A stretch of 64,000 nt of DNA from positions 868,001-932,000 of the forward strand of contig NC_082422.1 in the NCBI RefSeq assembly GCF_004011695.2. Direction: 5' to 3'. Positions 43,180-53,336 of this stretch are shown here, piece after piece. This DNA is from Ascochyta rabiei. Taxonomy: Eukaryota; Ascomycota; Dothideomycetes; Pleosporales; Didymellaceae. The notes under the pieces are model-generated. The model was not told the origin of the DNA and did not search any database. It worked only from the letters and a program-made list of their open reading frames with translations. Position 1 is the stretch's first letter. Each line of letters opens with the position of its first letter. Both the position numbers and the translations under genes were made by a program.

Positions 43180-44088
43180 TCAGACAAGGCGTGGAGTTCT
43201 CGGATCTCCTGATAGCTCCCAGACTGGAGGAGCTTGGGACGGTAGCTCTTGCGGTTGCGTCCATATCTCGAAGGGCTGCTTGCTTCGCTGATCAATGCCG
43301 GGAAGCTCACTGATGCCCGGTCCATGGAGCTCTTCGTTGCTTTTCTTCTGGCGCTTGTGCCTCCGGGCGAAACACAATATCACAACAATGATAACGATGA
43401 GTCCCACTGCTCCACCCACGCCTGCTCCAATACCGATCATCTTTGCGTTGTCTGCCTTCTGTGCAGTCGCTGACGAGGTCGCTGACGAGGTCGCTGACGA
43501 CGTGCTTGTTGGTGCACTCTCTGAGGTAGTGGAACCCGTCGCTGTTGGTCCAAATGATGAAGTTCTCACGCCTGATACTGACAGCGGCGCAGATGACGAA
43601 GTAGCACTCGTAAATGCAGCACTCGTGGATGCACCCAACTCAGCACCCGCCAACGTAAAAACCGCCTTTTCCGTACTACAACACCTCTGCCTCTCCGCCT
43701 CGCTCTCGCAGCAGTACTTTGCTTCCTCTCCATATCCCTGACTCCCACACTGCCACACCTGCACACCGTTCGTCCTGAAATCGTACGCGCTGGAATTTTT
43801 CGGTGTATCCTGATTCAACTGGCACGTTTGCGGGCACAAAGACGAAGACCAGGATTTGTCGGTACATGTACCGCGGGCGTAGTTGATGCCGGTATCGTTT
43901 GAAGCTTCGAGAATACAAAGTCCGTTCGTAAGGCAGGCGGAGCGGGAACCACAACACTGTGTGAAGAGCGCGTTGGGGTCACAGGGGACATCGCTGCTGG
44001 GATTCCCATTTGGAAAATAGCAGGTATTTGCGCAGAAAGACAGGTGGGTTAATGAAGATAAAAATATGAGGTGCAGTTGGATAAACAT
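43180..44088 (-). CDS. Cysteine-rich single-pass membrane protein
   Basis: A surface or wall-associated protein by architecture. No named family is recognised. It has 302 residues from the ATG at 44088. That start puts a signal peptide (FIQLHLIFLSSLTHLSFCA) at the N-terminus; an ATG 27 bases upstream would push the hydrophobic core inwards, so I prefer 44088. Then comes a Cys-rich outer domain (residues about 21-140; pattern CYFPNG...CCGSRSACL...C...CCESEAERQRCC), a Ser/Thr/Ala-rich stalk probably O-glycosylated (150-210, with SATSSATSSAT repeats), a transmembrane segment GIGAGVGGAVGLIVIIVVIL, and a basic start to the cytoplasmic tail (RRHKRQKK) with proline. This design matches fungal Wsc/Mid2-like sensors but the outer domain is not a clear WSC domain. 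Confidence 0.82.
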   Translation of the reverse strand: MFIQLHLIFLSSLTHLSFCANTCYFPNGNPSSDVPCDPNALFTQCCGSRSACLTNGLCILEASNDTGINYARGTCTDKSWSSSLCPQTCQLNQDTPKNSSAYDFRTNGVQVWQCGSQGYGEEAKYCCESEAERQRCCSTEKAVFTLAGAELGASTSAAFTSATSSSAPLSVSGVRTSSFGPTATGSTTSESAPTSTSSATSSATSSATAQKADNAKMIGIGAGVGGAVGLIVIIVVILCFARRHKRQKKSNEELHGPGISELPGIDQRSKQPFEIWTQPQELPSQAPPVWELSGDPRTPRLV

Positions 44089-45676
44089 GGTAAAATTTGT
44101 AGAATACCACCTCAAAGAAGAGAAGGAACGCTATGGAGTGACGAATCTACGAAGAAGTTTGAGTTGGTGAACACTGGGCGCTTTGTTGAGAGATGCATGC
44201 TGTGAGGGGCGGGCGGCACAGCAGTATGAGCGGCACAGCAGTGTGGGCGGTAAGTAACTGCTTAGCTCCACAGTTGCAGGTTACAGGAGGATGGCATGGG
44301 TATACTGTTGAAATGAAGGGACCACAGGATTAGCGCGCGGCTATTAGATTAGTTAGCTTGAAGACAGCCCCTGTACGTGAAGGAGTGTGATTCGCAAGAT
44401 TGAGATCGCGCTAGCCCGGACAGTGAGATCAACCTCTATGTGACTACGAATTTGGAGCTATGTGCAAAGAAGCTACAAGTATTCATCAGTGGGCCCCAGG
44501 ATACTGCGATACATGATACAGAAGGCCAACACGAACACGCTGCCTGTGAACAGCGCACGTCTAGCTCCACGGCTCATACTTTCCAAATTCATATCAACCA
44601 CACGCTTCCAATGCGGCTATCTTGACATTTACGAGATAGCGGGTTCGACTAATGTCCGGATCAGAGACCTAAAAGCAGCCTAATCCTGTGAAACGGTAGA
44701 TTTGACTCATGAACTGGAATCACTGATAATAAATAAACCAGGAAAGTATGGAACGAACACTGCAGCCATGTACTGTCCATGTTCCGGCTTTCCACAGATT
44801 CGAGACTCTTCGTATTTGCATCGTCTTCGATCTAGACCGTATCTTCAACCAAGAAACTTCTTGATCTTGCCGAACTCGTGGGGCACTGTTTTCGAGCAGA
44901 TCCTGCTAGAATAAATTCGGTTGGGAATTCACACGGACGGCGTATTGCGTCCTTGAAATTATAGTCGGCAAGAGGCAACTTTGCAGGCGAATTCCAGAGA
45001 CAAGCACCCCCGGATCCATTGCTGGTCGATGAGCTAAAATCCGACTTTGACGGCAGCACTATGTCCACGTCAGGCAGCGCCATGCGATGCTAGGTTGCCA
45101 CGAACGCCACTGTCTCACCCAAGTATACAGGGCATGGGAGTGAGGTCAGAGTACTATGGTGTGCTTGAGATTTTTTAGTAATATTTAGATGCGACATCGC
45201 GCTGGGCCCCGATTTCTTTATGAGCGCAGCATTAGCGAGCTCGTCATCCTAGAGCGCTTCTGTAAGTAATTATAAGCGCCTTTATGCATAGTAGTCGGAC
45301 ATTCCGTGTAACAACAGAGTATCATGTATTCTGATGAGAGATCGATGTCGGTCCTTCCCAAGTACAGGGAGCGGAGAATTAACACATAAGGAGGATCAAC
45401 ACCGTAGAACATTTCACGATAGATGCAAAAACAGCGAATCGTATTAATTCTAGAGCCTGCTAAACACCGCCTTAAAAAAGCTGCGCAAATACGCCACTGG
45501 CTAGAAGCGCGGCGCAATGCCTATATATCGCTTTTGCACTGAATGCAATACACGAGGGGAGAAGACTTACGCTACTGCGTAACGACGGGAGGAGATCTGT
45601 AAAAGATATCATTGCTCCTTGGAAATGAAAATCGCTGTGTGACAAGGACAAACAGCTTACTGGAAAGGCCTTGATT
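44089..45676. other. Intergenic, no gene seen
   Basis: About 1.6 kb between two minus-strand genes. It includes the promoter of the membrane protein (near 44.1-44.3 kb) and the 3' flank of the AT-hook gene. Short frames here (such as 44832-45083 minus) lack support. Confidence 0.5.
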
Positions 45677-47116
45677 TTAGAAACCAGAGAAAAGCGAACC
45701 AACAACCGAACCGGCCGCAGGCTCAGTGGCATGGGCGTGCTCGTGGATGTGTGCGTGCTCATCGATATGTGCATGGAAGACTTCGACCTCGTTTGTGCCA
45801 TCAGCCTGCGGGAACGAAGAAACCTCGGTAATTTCCTGGTGAACGTCGACTGAGACATTGCTTGGCGAGCTCTCACGCTCGACTTCTGGCTGAACGTTTT
45901 CCGCCATTTGCACATCGTCCCGGAGAGCATCTTGAGCATCTAGATCGTCCTGCACAGCTGCAATCTCCGCAAAGACAGCCGTCTCGGATGGCAGCTCGGT
46001 CTCGTCCCCAATGTTGTCCGAAGACGATTCTGCGCGTATACCTTCGTCTGTAGCTGGCACACGTGCGGCCTCTAGGGGATCGATGGGCATGCGATCCTCA
46101 TCATCTTCGCCTTTATCTTCGTCCTCCTCTACCAACTCAGCAGCAGCTTCCTCCTGTTCTAGCTCAGCTGAAGGATTGTCAAGTGGATCAGCAGTGGGAT
46201 CATTGGTGCCGAGCTCCACCTCGACTTCGATCTCCTCTCCCTCGTCATCAGCTTCACCTGCGGCAGCTGCGGCATTTGCTGCATTCTCAGCCTGTAGGTC
46301 TGCAACCAGCTGCTTGACCTGTGCGGCAAACTTGTCTGGAACCTCAAGTGTTGTGTAACCGCGACGCTTACGAGGAGCAACAGTCTTGGGTCGTGCGGTC
46401 ACCTTCTTGACTGGAGCGGCCGGGACGGGAGCGCTTGGTTTACGACCGACCTCAACTTGGACCTTCTTGGGTCTGCCACGTGCCTTCTTGACAGGCTGAA
46501 GAGCTTCCTTCTTCACTTTCTCAATGGGAGCAGTGCGCTGTCGAAGACGCGATCGCATCTTAGGGTTGATACGAGGCGCAGCAACAACCTTGGAAGCTCT
46601 GGCGACAGGCTTCGAGCGCGGTGAAGTACGCTTCGTGACTCGTGAGGGGCCAGCGACGCGATTGAGATCGAGCGTAGGGCGACGACCGCGCTTGGGTGTG
46701 ATCAAAGCCTCAGGCACTACATCCTCCTTGCGCGGACGGCCACCGCGTTTCTTAGGCGCAATCGCCTCTGCTGCAGCCGCGGTGCTGGTGGCTTTGGAGG
46801 GTCTTCCAGGGCGTCTCTTGGGGGAAACATGCGCCTCTGCTATGGCTTCTTCTGCTGCGGCGAGCGAGCGGCGGCCACGTCTAATTGCGCTATCAATTTG
46901 CGCGATAGGTTTGTCGTTCTTTGGGTTGGGTTGACGGCCGCGCCTCTTTGGCGGCTCGACTGTGACAGTCTCTACGGTATTCGTTTTCGGCGGGCGACCG
47001 CGTTTCTTGGGTGGGTTGGGAGGAACCGTGACTGCGACGGGGATGGCTGGCTCAGGCGCCGCGACTTTGGCAGGGCGCCCGCGACGCGCTGCACCCATTT
47101 GCGCGTTAGGGGCCAT
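45677..47116 (-). CDS. Multi-AT-hook nuclear protein
   Basis: AT-hooks (core RGR/GRP with flanking basic residues) insert into the minor groove of AT-rich DNA. The 479-residue single frame contains about eight: RRGRPAK, KKRGRPPK, KRRGRQP, RRGRRSL, RRPGRPSK, KRGGRPRK, PKRGRRP and KARGRPKK, spaced over residues 10-220. Around residues 255-275 comes a short ordered segment (RRGYTTLEVPDKFAAQVKQLVADL), and the C-terminal half is strongly acidic (EDEDKGEDDED, EEIEVEVEL). The mix of basic hooks and acidic tail resembles HMGI/HMGA-like architectural factors; no named orthologue is claimed. The hydrophobic VVGSLFSGF end is unexpected. In-frame low complexity does not disturb the frame, so I consider it real. 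Confidence 0.85.
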   Translation of the reverse strand: MAPNAQMGAARRGRPAKVAAPEPAIPVAVTVPPNPPKKRGRPPKTNTVETVTVEPPKRRGRQPNPKNDKPIAQIDSAIRRGRRSLAAAEEAIAEAHVSPKRRPGRPSKATSTAAAAEAIAPKKRGGRPRKEDVVPEALITPKRGRRPTLDLNRVAGPSRVTKRTSPRSKPVARASKVVAAPRINPKMRSRLRQRTAPIEKVKKEALQPVKKARGRPKKVQVEVGRKPSAPVPAAPVKKVTARPKTVAPRKRRGYTTLEVPDKFAAQVKQLVADLQAENAANAAAAAGEADDEGEEIEVEVELGTNDPTADPLDNPSAELEQEEAAAELVEEDEDKGEDDEDRMPIDPLEAARVPATDEGIRAESSSDNIGDETELPSETAVFAEIAAVQDDLDAQDALRDDVQMAENVQPEVERESSPSNVSVDVHQEITEVSSFPQADGTNEVEVFHAHIDEHAHIHEHAHATEPAAGSVVGSLFSGF

Positions 47117-48139
47117 TGAAGCGTGTTAACAATATGCTGGGACGTGATTTGCGATAAGATCTACGACCTTAAATCTAGTATGTTGAAAGTGGCTTAGGAC
47201 AAGATGTTGTTGTTGGCAAGAGCGTGCAGAGGTGCAGGTGAGAGAGAGTGTATTTACAGGAGCGCGTTAGCTTGACGCGGTACGCGGTGGCTCGTGCGCA
47301 CCACTGTTTGCATGCAGATTGGTCAAGTATGATTTGTCCAAGTGAGTTGGCGTGCAACGGCAATAGCGTCACTCGATGCCGTGGCAGAGCACCCGAACCG
47401 CTGCGTTCGAAGACTACCTCCAAAGTTGAAGAGCCTTTTACACTTAGCGTCGGCTTTGTAACAAGAAGTTCAAGCGTTCACGTGGTACCAAGTCGAGAAG
47501 TGGTGGTGTTGGAGGTGTGGTTTCTGTCGAAGCAAACAACCAAGTCAATCATTTACTTTGGTCCCATTGAGGCTACCTGTACTTCTGGCTACACTCAACG
47601 CGTGCCGGCATCTTTAGTTCTATCGTAAATCAATAGAGCCGTATGCTTCATCAACATGATGTAGCGAACATACCATGTCATCACAGCCACGTACGTCCGT
47701 CGAATAATCATCTCGGCGTGTTCTGAACACTTCAAAGCGGAACGTTCTCGTGCGAGCCTTATCGTCCACTACACCACTACACTACCAAGACGTCGCAGTT
47801 TGCTTCACATGCCCGCGTCGCGCGACATTTGCGCAATCACAACTCGCCAATGAGACGGCGCAGATTGGCCTCGGTTCCTGTGCACCCACCCCTGCGCATG
47901 CACGATGCCAGAAGCCGTAGCAGCCCCGTGGGGTGGATACAAATGTTCGGAGAAGATGAGGCGAAGGGCCGACGGAGGCTTGGGACAAAACACTTTAAAA
48001 GATTGCAAGGCCCTGTGAGGCCGTGTTGGGCTTGTCAGCTTCGTTTGTATTGCCGCGCTGGATTTCCCCGCATTCTCATTCACCGCTCGTCGCTTGCATT
48101 ATCATAGATCGCTCTACCGGACAGCAGCTGAACAGCAAA
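47117..48139. other. Intergenic between the AT-hook gene and the Mpo1-like gene
   Basis: Divergent promoters at both ends. The frames at 47.25-48.1 kb are short, overlap on both strands and lack recognisable features. Confidence 0.5.
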
Positions 48140-48875
48140 ATGTCGGTCTTTGATTTAAAGAAGAACCTCGTATTTGTAGGCTTTCAGAGCTGAATATCTA
48201 TACATCTTACATTGATTGACTGACAGCCTACAGTATGGTGCATACCATCGTGAACCGGTCCGTCAGCCTGCTCGAGACGACCTAACAATACTAACATCGA
48301 CGTTGAAAGACCAATATTGCAATTCACGTAGCCTGTGTCCCCATTTTACTAGCTACTGGCTTTCTCTTTGTAGGCTGCATTCGTACCATCTCTACGTACT
48401 AGACAATATGCTTACGTGTACGCAGGGCACGAACACGCCCGCGATACGCACACCAGCGCTGCTAAACCGCCTGAACCTCCCCCTCAATGCCGGCACTCTC
48501 GCTTCGCTTACCTACTCAACTCTCTATTTGATTCTGTCGCCCAACCTTGCTGGCGCATCGGCCACTCCAGTCATCGTAGGCGCAGCCGCACTAGCTAACA
48601 AGCTCATGGCCAAGTACAACCGTACGAAGGTCAATAGTATTGCCATAGCCGTACATATTGTGAGCTGGATCCTGCAGTTCGTAGGGCATGGAAAGTACGA
48701 GGGCAGGAAGCCGGCGCTATTGGATAACTTAGTGCAAGCACTATTCTTGGCTCCGCTGTTTGTATGGTATGAAGTGTTGTTCAAGCTGGGATTTTATAAG
48801 CAGTTGAAGAGCGATGTAGAGGCTGCGATTGAAGTAGAGGTTGCGAAGCTGAGGAAGGGCAATGCGAAAGAGTAA
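48140..48875 (+). CDS. Mpo1/YGL010w-type ER membrane protein, four exons
   Basis: Mpo1 family members (DUF962) are ER dioxygenases that remove one carbon from 2-hydroxy fatty acids of phytosphingosine, using Fe2+. The exons are 48140-48175, 48234-48257, 48310-48369 and 48426-48875. All joins keep phase (all phase 0) and give 189 residues. The family motifs appear only after splicing: MSVFDLKKNLVF, then YGAYHREP, TNIAIHVACVP, GTNTP, and HIVSWILQFVGHGKYEGRKPAL with its metal-type His residues. Membrane stretches are TNIAIHVACVPILLATGFLF, the LASLTYSTLYLILS area and the LFLAPLFVWYEVLF end. Exon 2 is only 24 nt, and its donor is GTCCGT, weaker than the other donors. The branch site TACTAAC at about 48289 supports that intron. 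Confidence 0.9.
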
Positions 48876-49173
48876 CTGACGAAGGGTTCGGGAAGAGGAC
48901 TTGCTGCCTCACACGAGGCTTGTTCTATCCTGTACAGCTAGTGGTCTTTGAATAGAGAGGAATACAAAGGCATGATCTGAATGTCGGTGAATTAGTGTCT
49001 CCACCCTGCAAATCTTTTCGTATCCGTTCCGTCCCACACTGCCAGATGCTCAGGTTTCAAGAACATAAACCAGCAACGATCTGGCTTGAGTTAAGGTGAT
49101 TCTTTTCGCGCAGGATTTCTCGTACGCAATGCAAGTCATTCAACCACATCTCTTCCCAGCCTTTGGTTGGATA
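48876..49173. other. Intergenic before tRNA-Asp
   Basis: Holds the 3' flank of the Mpo1-like gene. No gene seen. Confidence 0.5.
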
Positions 49174-49259
49174 TCTTCGATAGTATAGTGGTCAGTATTT
49201 CTGCTTGTCATCTTCAAGACAGCTCGCAGGAGGCCGGGGTTCGATTCCCCGTCGGAGAG
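49174..49259 (+). tRNA. tRNA-Asp (GUC) with an anticodon-loop intron
   Basis: Acceptor stem TCTTCGA (49174-49180) pairs with TCGGAGA (49252-49258), one G-T pair. The D arm and A box are TAGTATAGTGGTCAGTA. Anticodon GTC lies at 49207-49209. The extra bases 49211 to about 49224 interrupt the anticodon loop after the base 3' to the anticodon, the normal site of a tRNA intron. T arm with B box GGTTCGATTCC is at 49238-49248. The unspliced gene is 86 nt, and removing 13-14 nt gives a normal tRNA length. A T-run (49269-49273) follows. Confidence 0.93.
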
Positions 49260-49268
49260 ATACGTTCC

Positions 49269-49273
49269 TTTTT
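49269..49273 (+). terminator. RNA polymerase III terminator of tRNA-Asp
   Basis: TTTTT 10 bases after the tRNA 3' end, as expected for RNA polymerase III. Confidence 0.8.
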
Positions 49274-49817
49274 GCATATTGGATTGCCCTAGCGTTGTTG
49301 TCTAGCTGTGGTGGAGTCGGGCTCTCATCTAGGTTTTTGGTGGCGGCCCGTGCGCTGGACACTAGTGTCGCAGTGGACTGATCTTCATGGCAAGGAGACC
49401 TTCGATAGTATCTTTTTCTCTTTGTGACATGCTGAGCTGCAACAAGCTGGGTACAAAGGTTGATGATGTCTGCCGAGAACTACATGCCGTTCGGAACGTA
49501 ATCGCTCTGCAGCGCGCAAGATCAGAGGGACGATATATCGAGTGGAGTGTGATTTGCTGATCTTCAGTTGCTAGAAGCTTGCATTTGTTTAATCGAGTAC
49601 TCTGTACTCAGTTGCTCAATCCTTATTCGTATTGGTAAGAGCATTTCGTCTAGACTGAGTTTCGTCGTTGGCGAGCTGTATGCTATTGCGCGAGTACGAT
49701 TTGTTACATTGCAATCAGCGGTGCATAGCGTTGCGTCGTGTGGTAATGCGATTGACGATCCTTCGAGTGAATCGGGATTGTTCGGTCTTGCCGCGGAGGT
49801 ACCTCGACAGAAGTCTT
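49274..49817. other. Intergenic after tRNA-Asp
   Basis: No gene seen. The right end is the 3' flank of the Yih1-like gene. Confidence 0.5.
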
Positions 49818-50675
49818 TTACTTCTTGCCCTTCCTCTTGCTCCCTTCGTCCTTGTTGCCCTTTACAAAGCCGCCCAGTACTAGGGCTTCTCTTGCGGCAG
49901 TGTTGATGAGTCTGAACCGATCCGGACCCAGATGGACACCGCCGTACCATCTTGTGACAACGACCATGACGTTCCACACATCCATCAACTGCATCAGATG
50001 TAGCATACGGCTGCCGGCGGCAGTCTCGCCATCGTCATCACAATCCTGGAAAACGGTGTCGTTCGGCCCCTTGATCCGCCAGGAAGTCATATTGTGTGTT
50101 GCTTTAGCCGCCTTCTTGTCTGTCGCCAGCAAATGCGCAACGTATTCCTTAGCTTGCGCTGGGGATGATACCGGGGCGACACGGGCAAGAAAGACGGATT
50201 TCTTCTCACTGATAGGCTCTCCAACTATCCAAGGAGGCTCGGGTCCAAAGTCAGCAGTGGAACTTTGAGGATCGTACAGGGTTTCCTCCTCTTGTGCTTG
50301 GTCTTCAGTTTGGTCGTTCAGATGGAAATTGCCTTGCTCTTCCGCTTTCCCCAAAGCTTCTCTTGTATCTTCCAGGAGGTCGTATATACAGGCTTCGCCT
50401 GGTCGGTACACTTGGGCCAGCACATATCTCACCACATCCACTGCTCGGCTACCCATACCTTTTGGCACATCGTCGCCGACGCTTTGAGTCCCAAGAACCG
50501 AGGGCGGGGCATTTGGATAGTCTGCCGGAAATTCGATGCGGAGGACTATGGATGGGAAAGAAGGGAGTCGCAAACTGAACAGCCTTGCGTTGACATCGAT
50601 TGGCGACAGTGTTTCCTCGTCAAAGATGGCGTTTATCGAGATCAGCTCGTCCTCAATGGCATCGGTTGAAGACAT
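49818..50675 (-). CDS. Yih1/IMPACT-type regulator of Gcn2
   Basis: Yih1/IMPACT binds Gcn1 through its RWD domain and thereby limits Gcn2 activation and eIF2 phosphorylation; it also binds actin. The product is 285 residues from the ATG at 50675. In order: N-terminal RWD domain (residues 5-110: DAIEDELISINAIFDEETLS; SIVLRIEFPADYPNAPPSVL; YRPGEACIYDLLEDTREAL), an acidic linker (QEEETLYDP), then the UPF0029/Impact domain (EKKSVFLARVAPVSS; HNMTSWRI; DCDDDGETAAGSRMLHLM; MVVVTRWYGGVHLGPDRF; REALV). The frame is open 31 codons further upstream, but that part lacks conserved character and 50675 fits the family's usual start. The C-terminus is Lys-rich (KGNKDEGSKRKGKK). It is head-to-head with the CID gene, start codons 167 bp apart. 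Confidence 0.93.
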   Translation of the reverse strand: MSSTDAIEDELISINAIFDEETLSPIDVNARLFSLRLPSFPSIVLRIEFPADYPNAPPSVLGTQSVGDDVPKGMGSRAVDVVRYVLAQVYRPGEACIYDLLEDTREALGKAEEQGNFHLNDQTEDQAQEEETLYDPQSSTADFGPEPPWIVGEPISEKKSVFLARVAPVSSPAQAKEYVAHLLATDKKAAKATHNMTSWRIKGPNDTVFQDCDDDGETAAGSRMLHLMQLMDVWNVMVVVTRWYGGVHLGPDRFRLINTAAREALVLGGFVKGNKDEGSKRKGKK

Positions 50676-50842
50676 GATTCGGAAGCTTTGGTGGACTTGG
50701 CGGGCTGACGTTGAAGCGGAGGGCACGCTAGCGGGAGATGCAGCCCTCAGGGCGGAAAACACCAACATCGCGTCTCGTTTGTTTCTCCACCAGCACGCCG
50801 TCTATCAGCAGCATCGTGCTCGCCACAACCCGTCTGAACAAG
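50676..50842. promoter_or_regulatory. Shared divergent promoter, Yih1-like and CID genes
   Basis: Only 167 bp separate the two start codons, so both transcripts must start in or near this segment. No TATA box is evident. Part of it is also open in the frames of both genes. Confidence 0.65.
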
Positions 50843-52844
50843 ATGGCGCAAAACGATGATGCAAAGCGCGCGACAACTGTCATTACCATCGCGCAACTCA
50901 AGCTCAAACAAGGCCTTAAGAAGGAGGATTCGGAAGCTCGTCTCCCACCAGTCTCCGTGGAAGCCTGTTCCCAGTTCTTCAGCGCTGTTGATGCTGTTCT
51001 CACCCAGAACACACCCGTGAACATCCAGGTATCTGATTGCATTACCACTATCGATTGTTGGTCGTGAGCAGACTAATCGAAATCCTTAGAAATGCACAGA
51101 GTGGATTGTCAAGCACATTGCTCCCTCCAGGATCCGCATTGCAGTCGTTGGAGACTATTTGGTATCGATTTCAAGGTCAATCGTCGTAAACACAGCATCG
51201 TCGGCGCCAAAGAAGGCGACGCGCAACCGTCTAGATATTCTTCTGGTCGCCAATGACGCTCTTCACACTGACAAGTACCATCGCAATAGCACCGCGAAAC
51301 ATGGCTCACTTGGCCTCGAGTTGGTTCCCCATCTCCTTGAACTTGTCGAGCTGGCAGCATCGTGCGCCACTGAAAAGGAATCACAGATGGAGAAAAAGTT
51401 GAGGGCAATCATCAACTGCTGGGCGGTAAATCAGCTAGTCAACGAGGACACATTCATGAGCCTAAGGGAGCGAGCAGACGAAGCCTTCTTGCTCGCCCAG
51501 GGCGGCACTCCCGTTCGCAAGCGAAACTACCTCCTGCCAGAGTACCACGGCGACCGGACAGCACCCTGGTACGAACTTCCAGCAGCGTATATGCTCGACC
51601 AGATGATCGCGCAGCCAAACCGTCCCCTCGATCCGTATCGCATCAAAGTGGCTCGATTCAACAAGAAGCCAGTCTCGACGCACGTTCGTAAATTGCTCGA
51701 CAATTACTTTGAGAATATCGACCTCAAGCATACACCAACCGGCGACAACCCCACGGGCGAAACAAAGAAGTACAACTTGTGGTTAGATCCCATGGGGCAG
51801 CTGGTGAAGCGAGACAAGGAGACAGGCGAAACCGCGACCGTGTCGAACGGCTACGGTTGGTCTATGAAATTCTGCCAAGAAATGCAGAAAGATGGCATGC
51901 CTGAGAGCATCAGAACATTGCGAGAAGATGCAGAGAGATTGGAGGCTGTACCGGACAAGCCACGTGTCCAACGGCGTCACTCTCGCTCGCCCAGACCTCG
52001 TCGACGGTCGTCATCTGTGTCTTCTCCCAGGCGAGATAGAGACCGCCGCAGTCGAAGCGACAGCTACGCCTCGAGATCATCTTACGACAGCCGTTCGCGG
52101 TCGCGTAGTCGACACCATGACCGCCGCCGCCGATCGCCACGAGACGAGGAGGGAGGCCACATCGACCGCAGTCGTAGATACGATGATCGTGACAGCGAGG
52201 GTCGACGACCGCCGCCACAACCCATAAATAGAGTCCAGCCACACCACGGCGGACAGTGGAACGGGCAACAAGTGCTAAACCAAAACAATCAACTCAGCTC
52301 TGGTAATGACCAGTTTCTACCAAATGCGCCACAGAGCTTTGCGCCCAACTTGTCGCAGCCCCCACAACCAGGATTCAATGCGCCACCCTTCCTACCACAA
52401 CCGCCAATGCCAAGTCAATTTCCTGGACAGTTTCCCATGCAGTCATTTCCGCCCCCGCCTCCACCCATGCCGTTCCAGGGACCGGGTGGATTTCCAGGGG
52501 GCGTGCCACCACCTCCACCACCCAACTTCAGTGGACCGTTTCCTCCGCCTCCACCAAACATGCCTGCGATGGCGAACAATCCGTACAATTTCGATCACCA
52601 GTACAGCAATGCATACGGGAACAATTTTCAACCTGGTAACAACCCAGGGTTCAATCACCAGAACCAAGGCGGCTTTCCAGGCCCAGGGTATAACCAAGAC
52701 TCAAATCCACCCCAAGTTCAGAATCAAAGCACCTTCCAGGGCGGACGCGGTGGATATGGAGGAAACTACCAGGGCAATAGGAACTACAATAATAACAGAG
52801 GCGGGTATGGAGGCCGTGGGCAACGCGGAGGAAGATGGAGTTGA
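50843..52844 (+). CDS. CID-domain RNA-processing protein, CHERP-like, two exons
   Basis: CID domains bind the RNA polymerase II C-terminal repeat. CHERP is a splicing-linked protein of the U2/17S group. The exons are 50843-51028 and 51090-52844. Phase 0 is kept and the product has 646 residues. In order: the CID (residues about 10-160; VEACSQFFSAVDAVL, WIVKHIAPSRIRIAV, RNRLDILLVANDALH, LELVELAAS, KLRAIINCWAV), then the CHERP-like block ELPAAYMLDQMI with RPLDPYRIKVARFN, an Arg/Ser-rich region (residues about 370-450; RSRSRHHDRRRR), a Pro/Phe/Gln/Asn-rich low-complexity part (PPPPPMPF) and an RGG-like tail (GGRGGYGGNYQGNRNYNNN, GGRGQRGG). RS and RGG segments suggest RNA and splicing-factor contacts. 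Neighbour of the Yih1-like gene. Confidence 0.9.
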
Positions 52845-53336
52845 GCTTATTGTATGCTTGCGCGGTCAGCTTTTGAAGCAGCGTTGTTTATGACTTTTGG
52901 ATAGTAGACGCAATTATAGACGTGTTTGTCACAAGACAAACCTGTCCCCTGCATGGCCACCTTTACTTCATTCAACTGTAACTTTACCTGCATGCTCAGT
53001 TTACCTGCGTTTGCCAACATGCCAATCGCCGTCTAGTATCTGATTTCAAGTTTTGCCTCTCTGCAAATTTCTACTTGATACTTCGCCCCTAAAGATCCAA
53101 GCAACGAAGCCGCATTGTGGTAACCCGCGACAGACATAACGGACGCGACGCGCGCAACAATCGCGTTTGATTGGCTGGCGACATGGTACGTTCATTAGCT
53201 CGGTCGGCGATGGTCCCGCAGCTGCAACAGCTCCTACGCTCCAACAACACCAAGAACTCTACACCTCACAACGTGTCGTATTGACCATGGCCTCGCTCAC
53301 CGGTTCCAGTCCTATTCTTCGCGCGCTCGTCGCGTA
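52845..53336. other. Intergenic before the chromodomain gene
   Basis: Contains the CID gene 3' end and the chromodomain gene leader. An upstream ATG at 53287 opens a short frame that ends at the codon just before 53337, so it may be a small upstream open frame affecting translation. Confidence 0.5.

Noticed and set aside
44832..45083. An 83-residue minus-strand frame
   Set aside because: Somewhat protein-like, but isolated, without start context or homology I can name.
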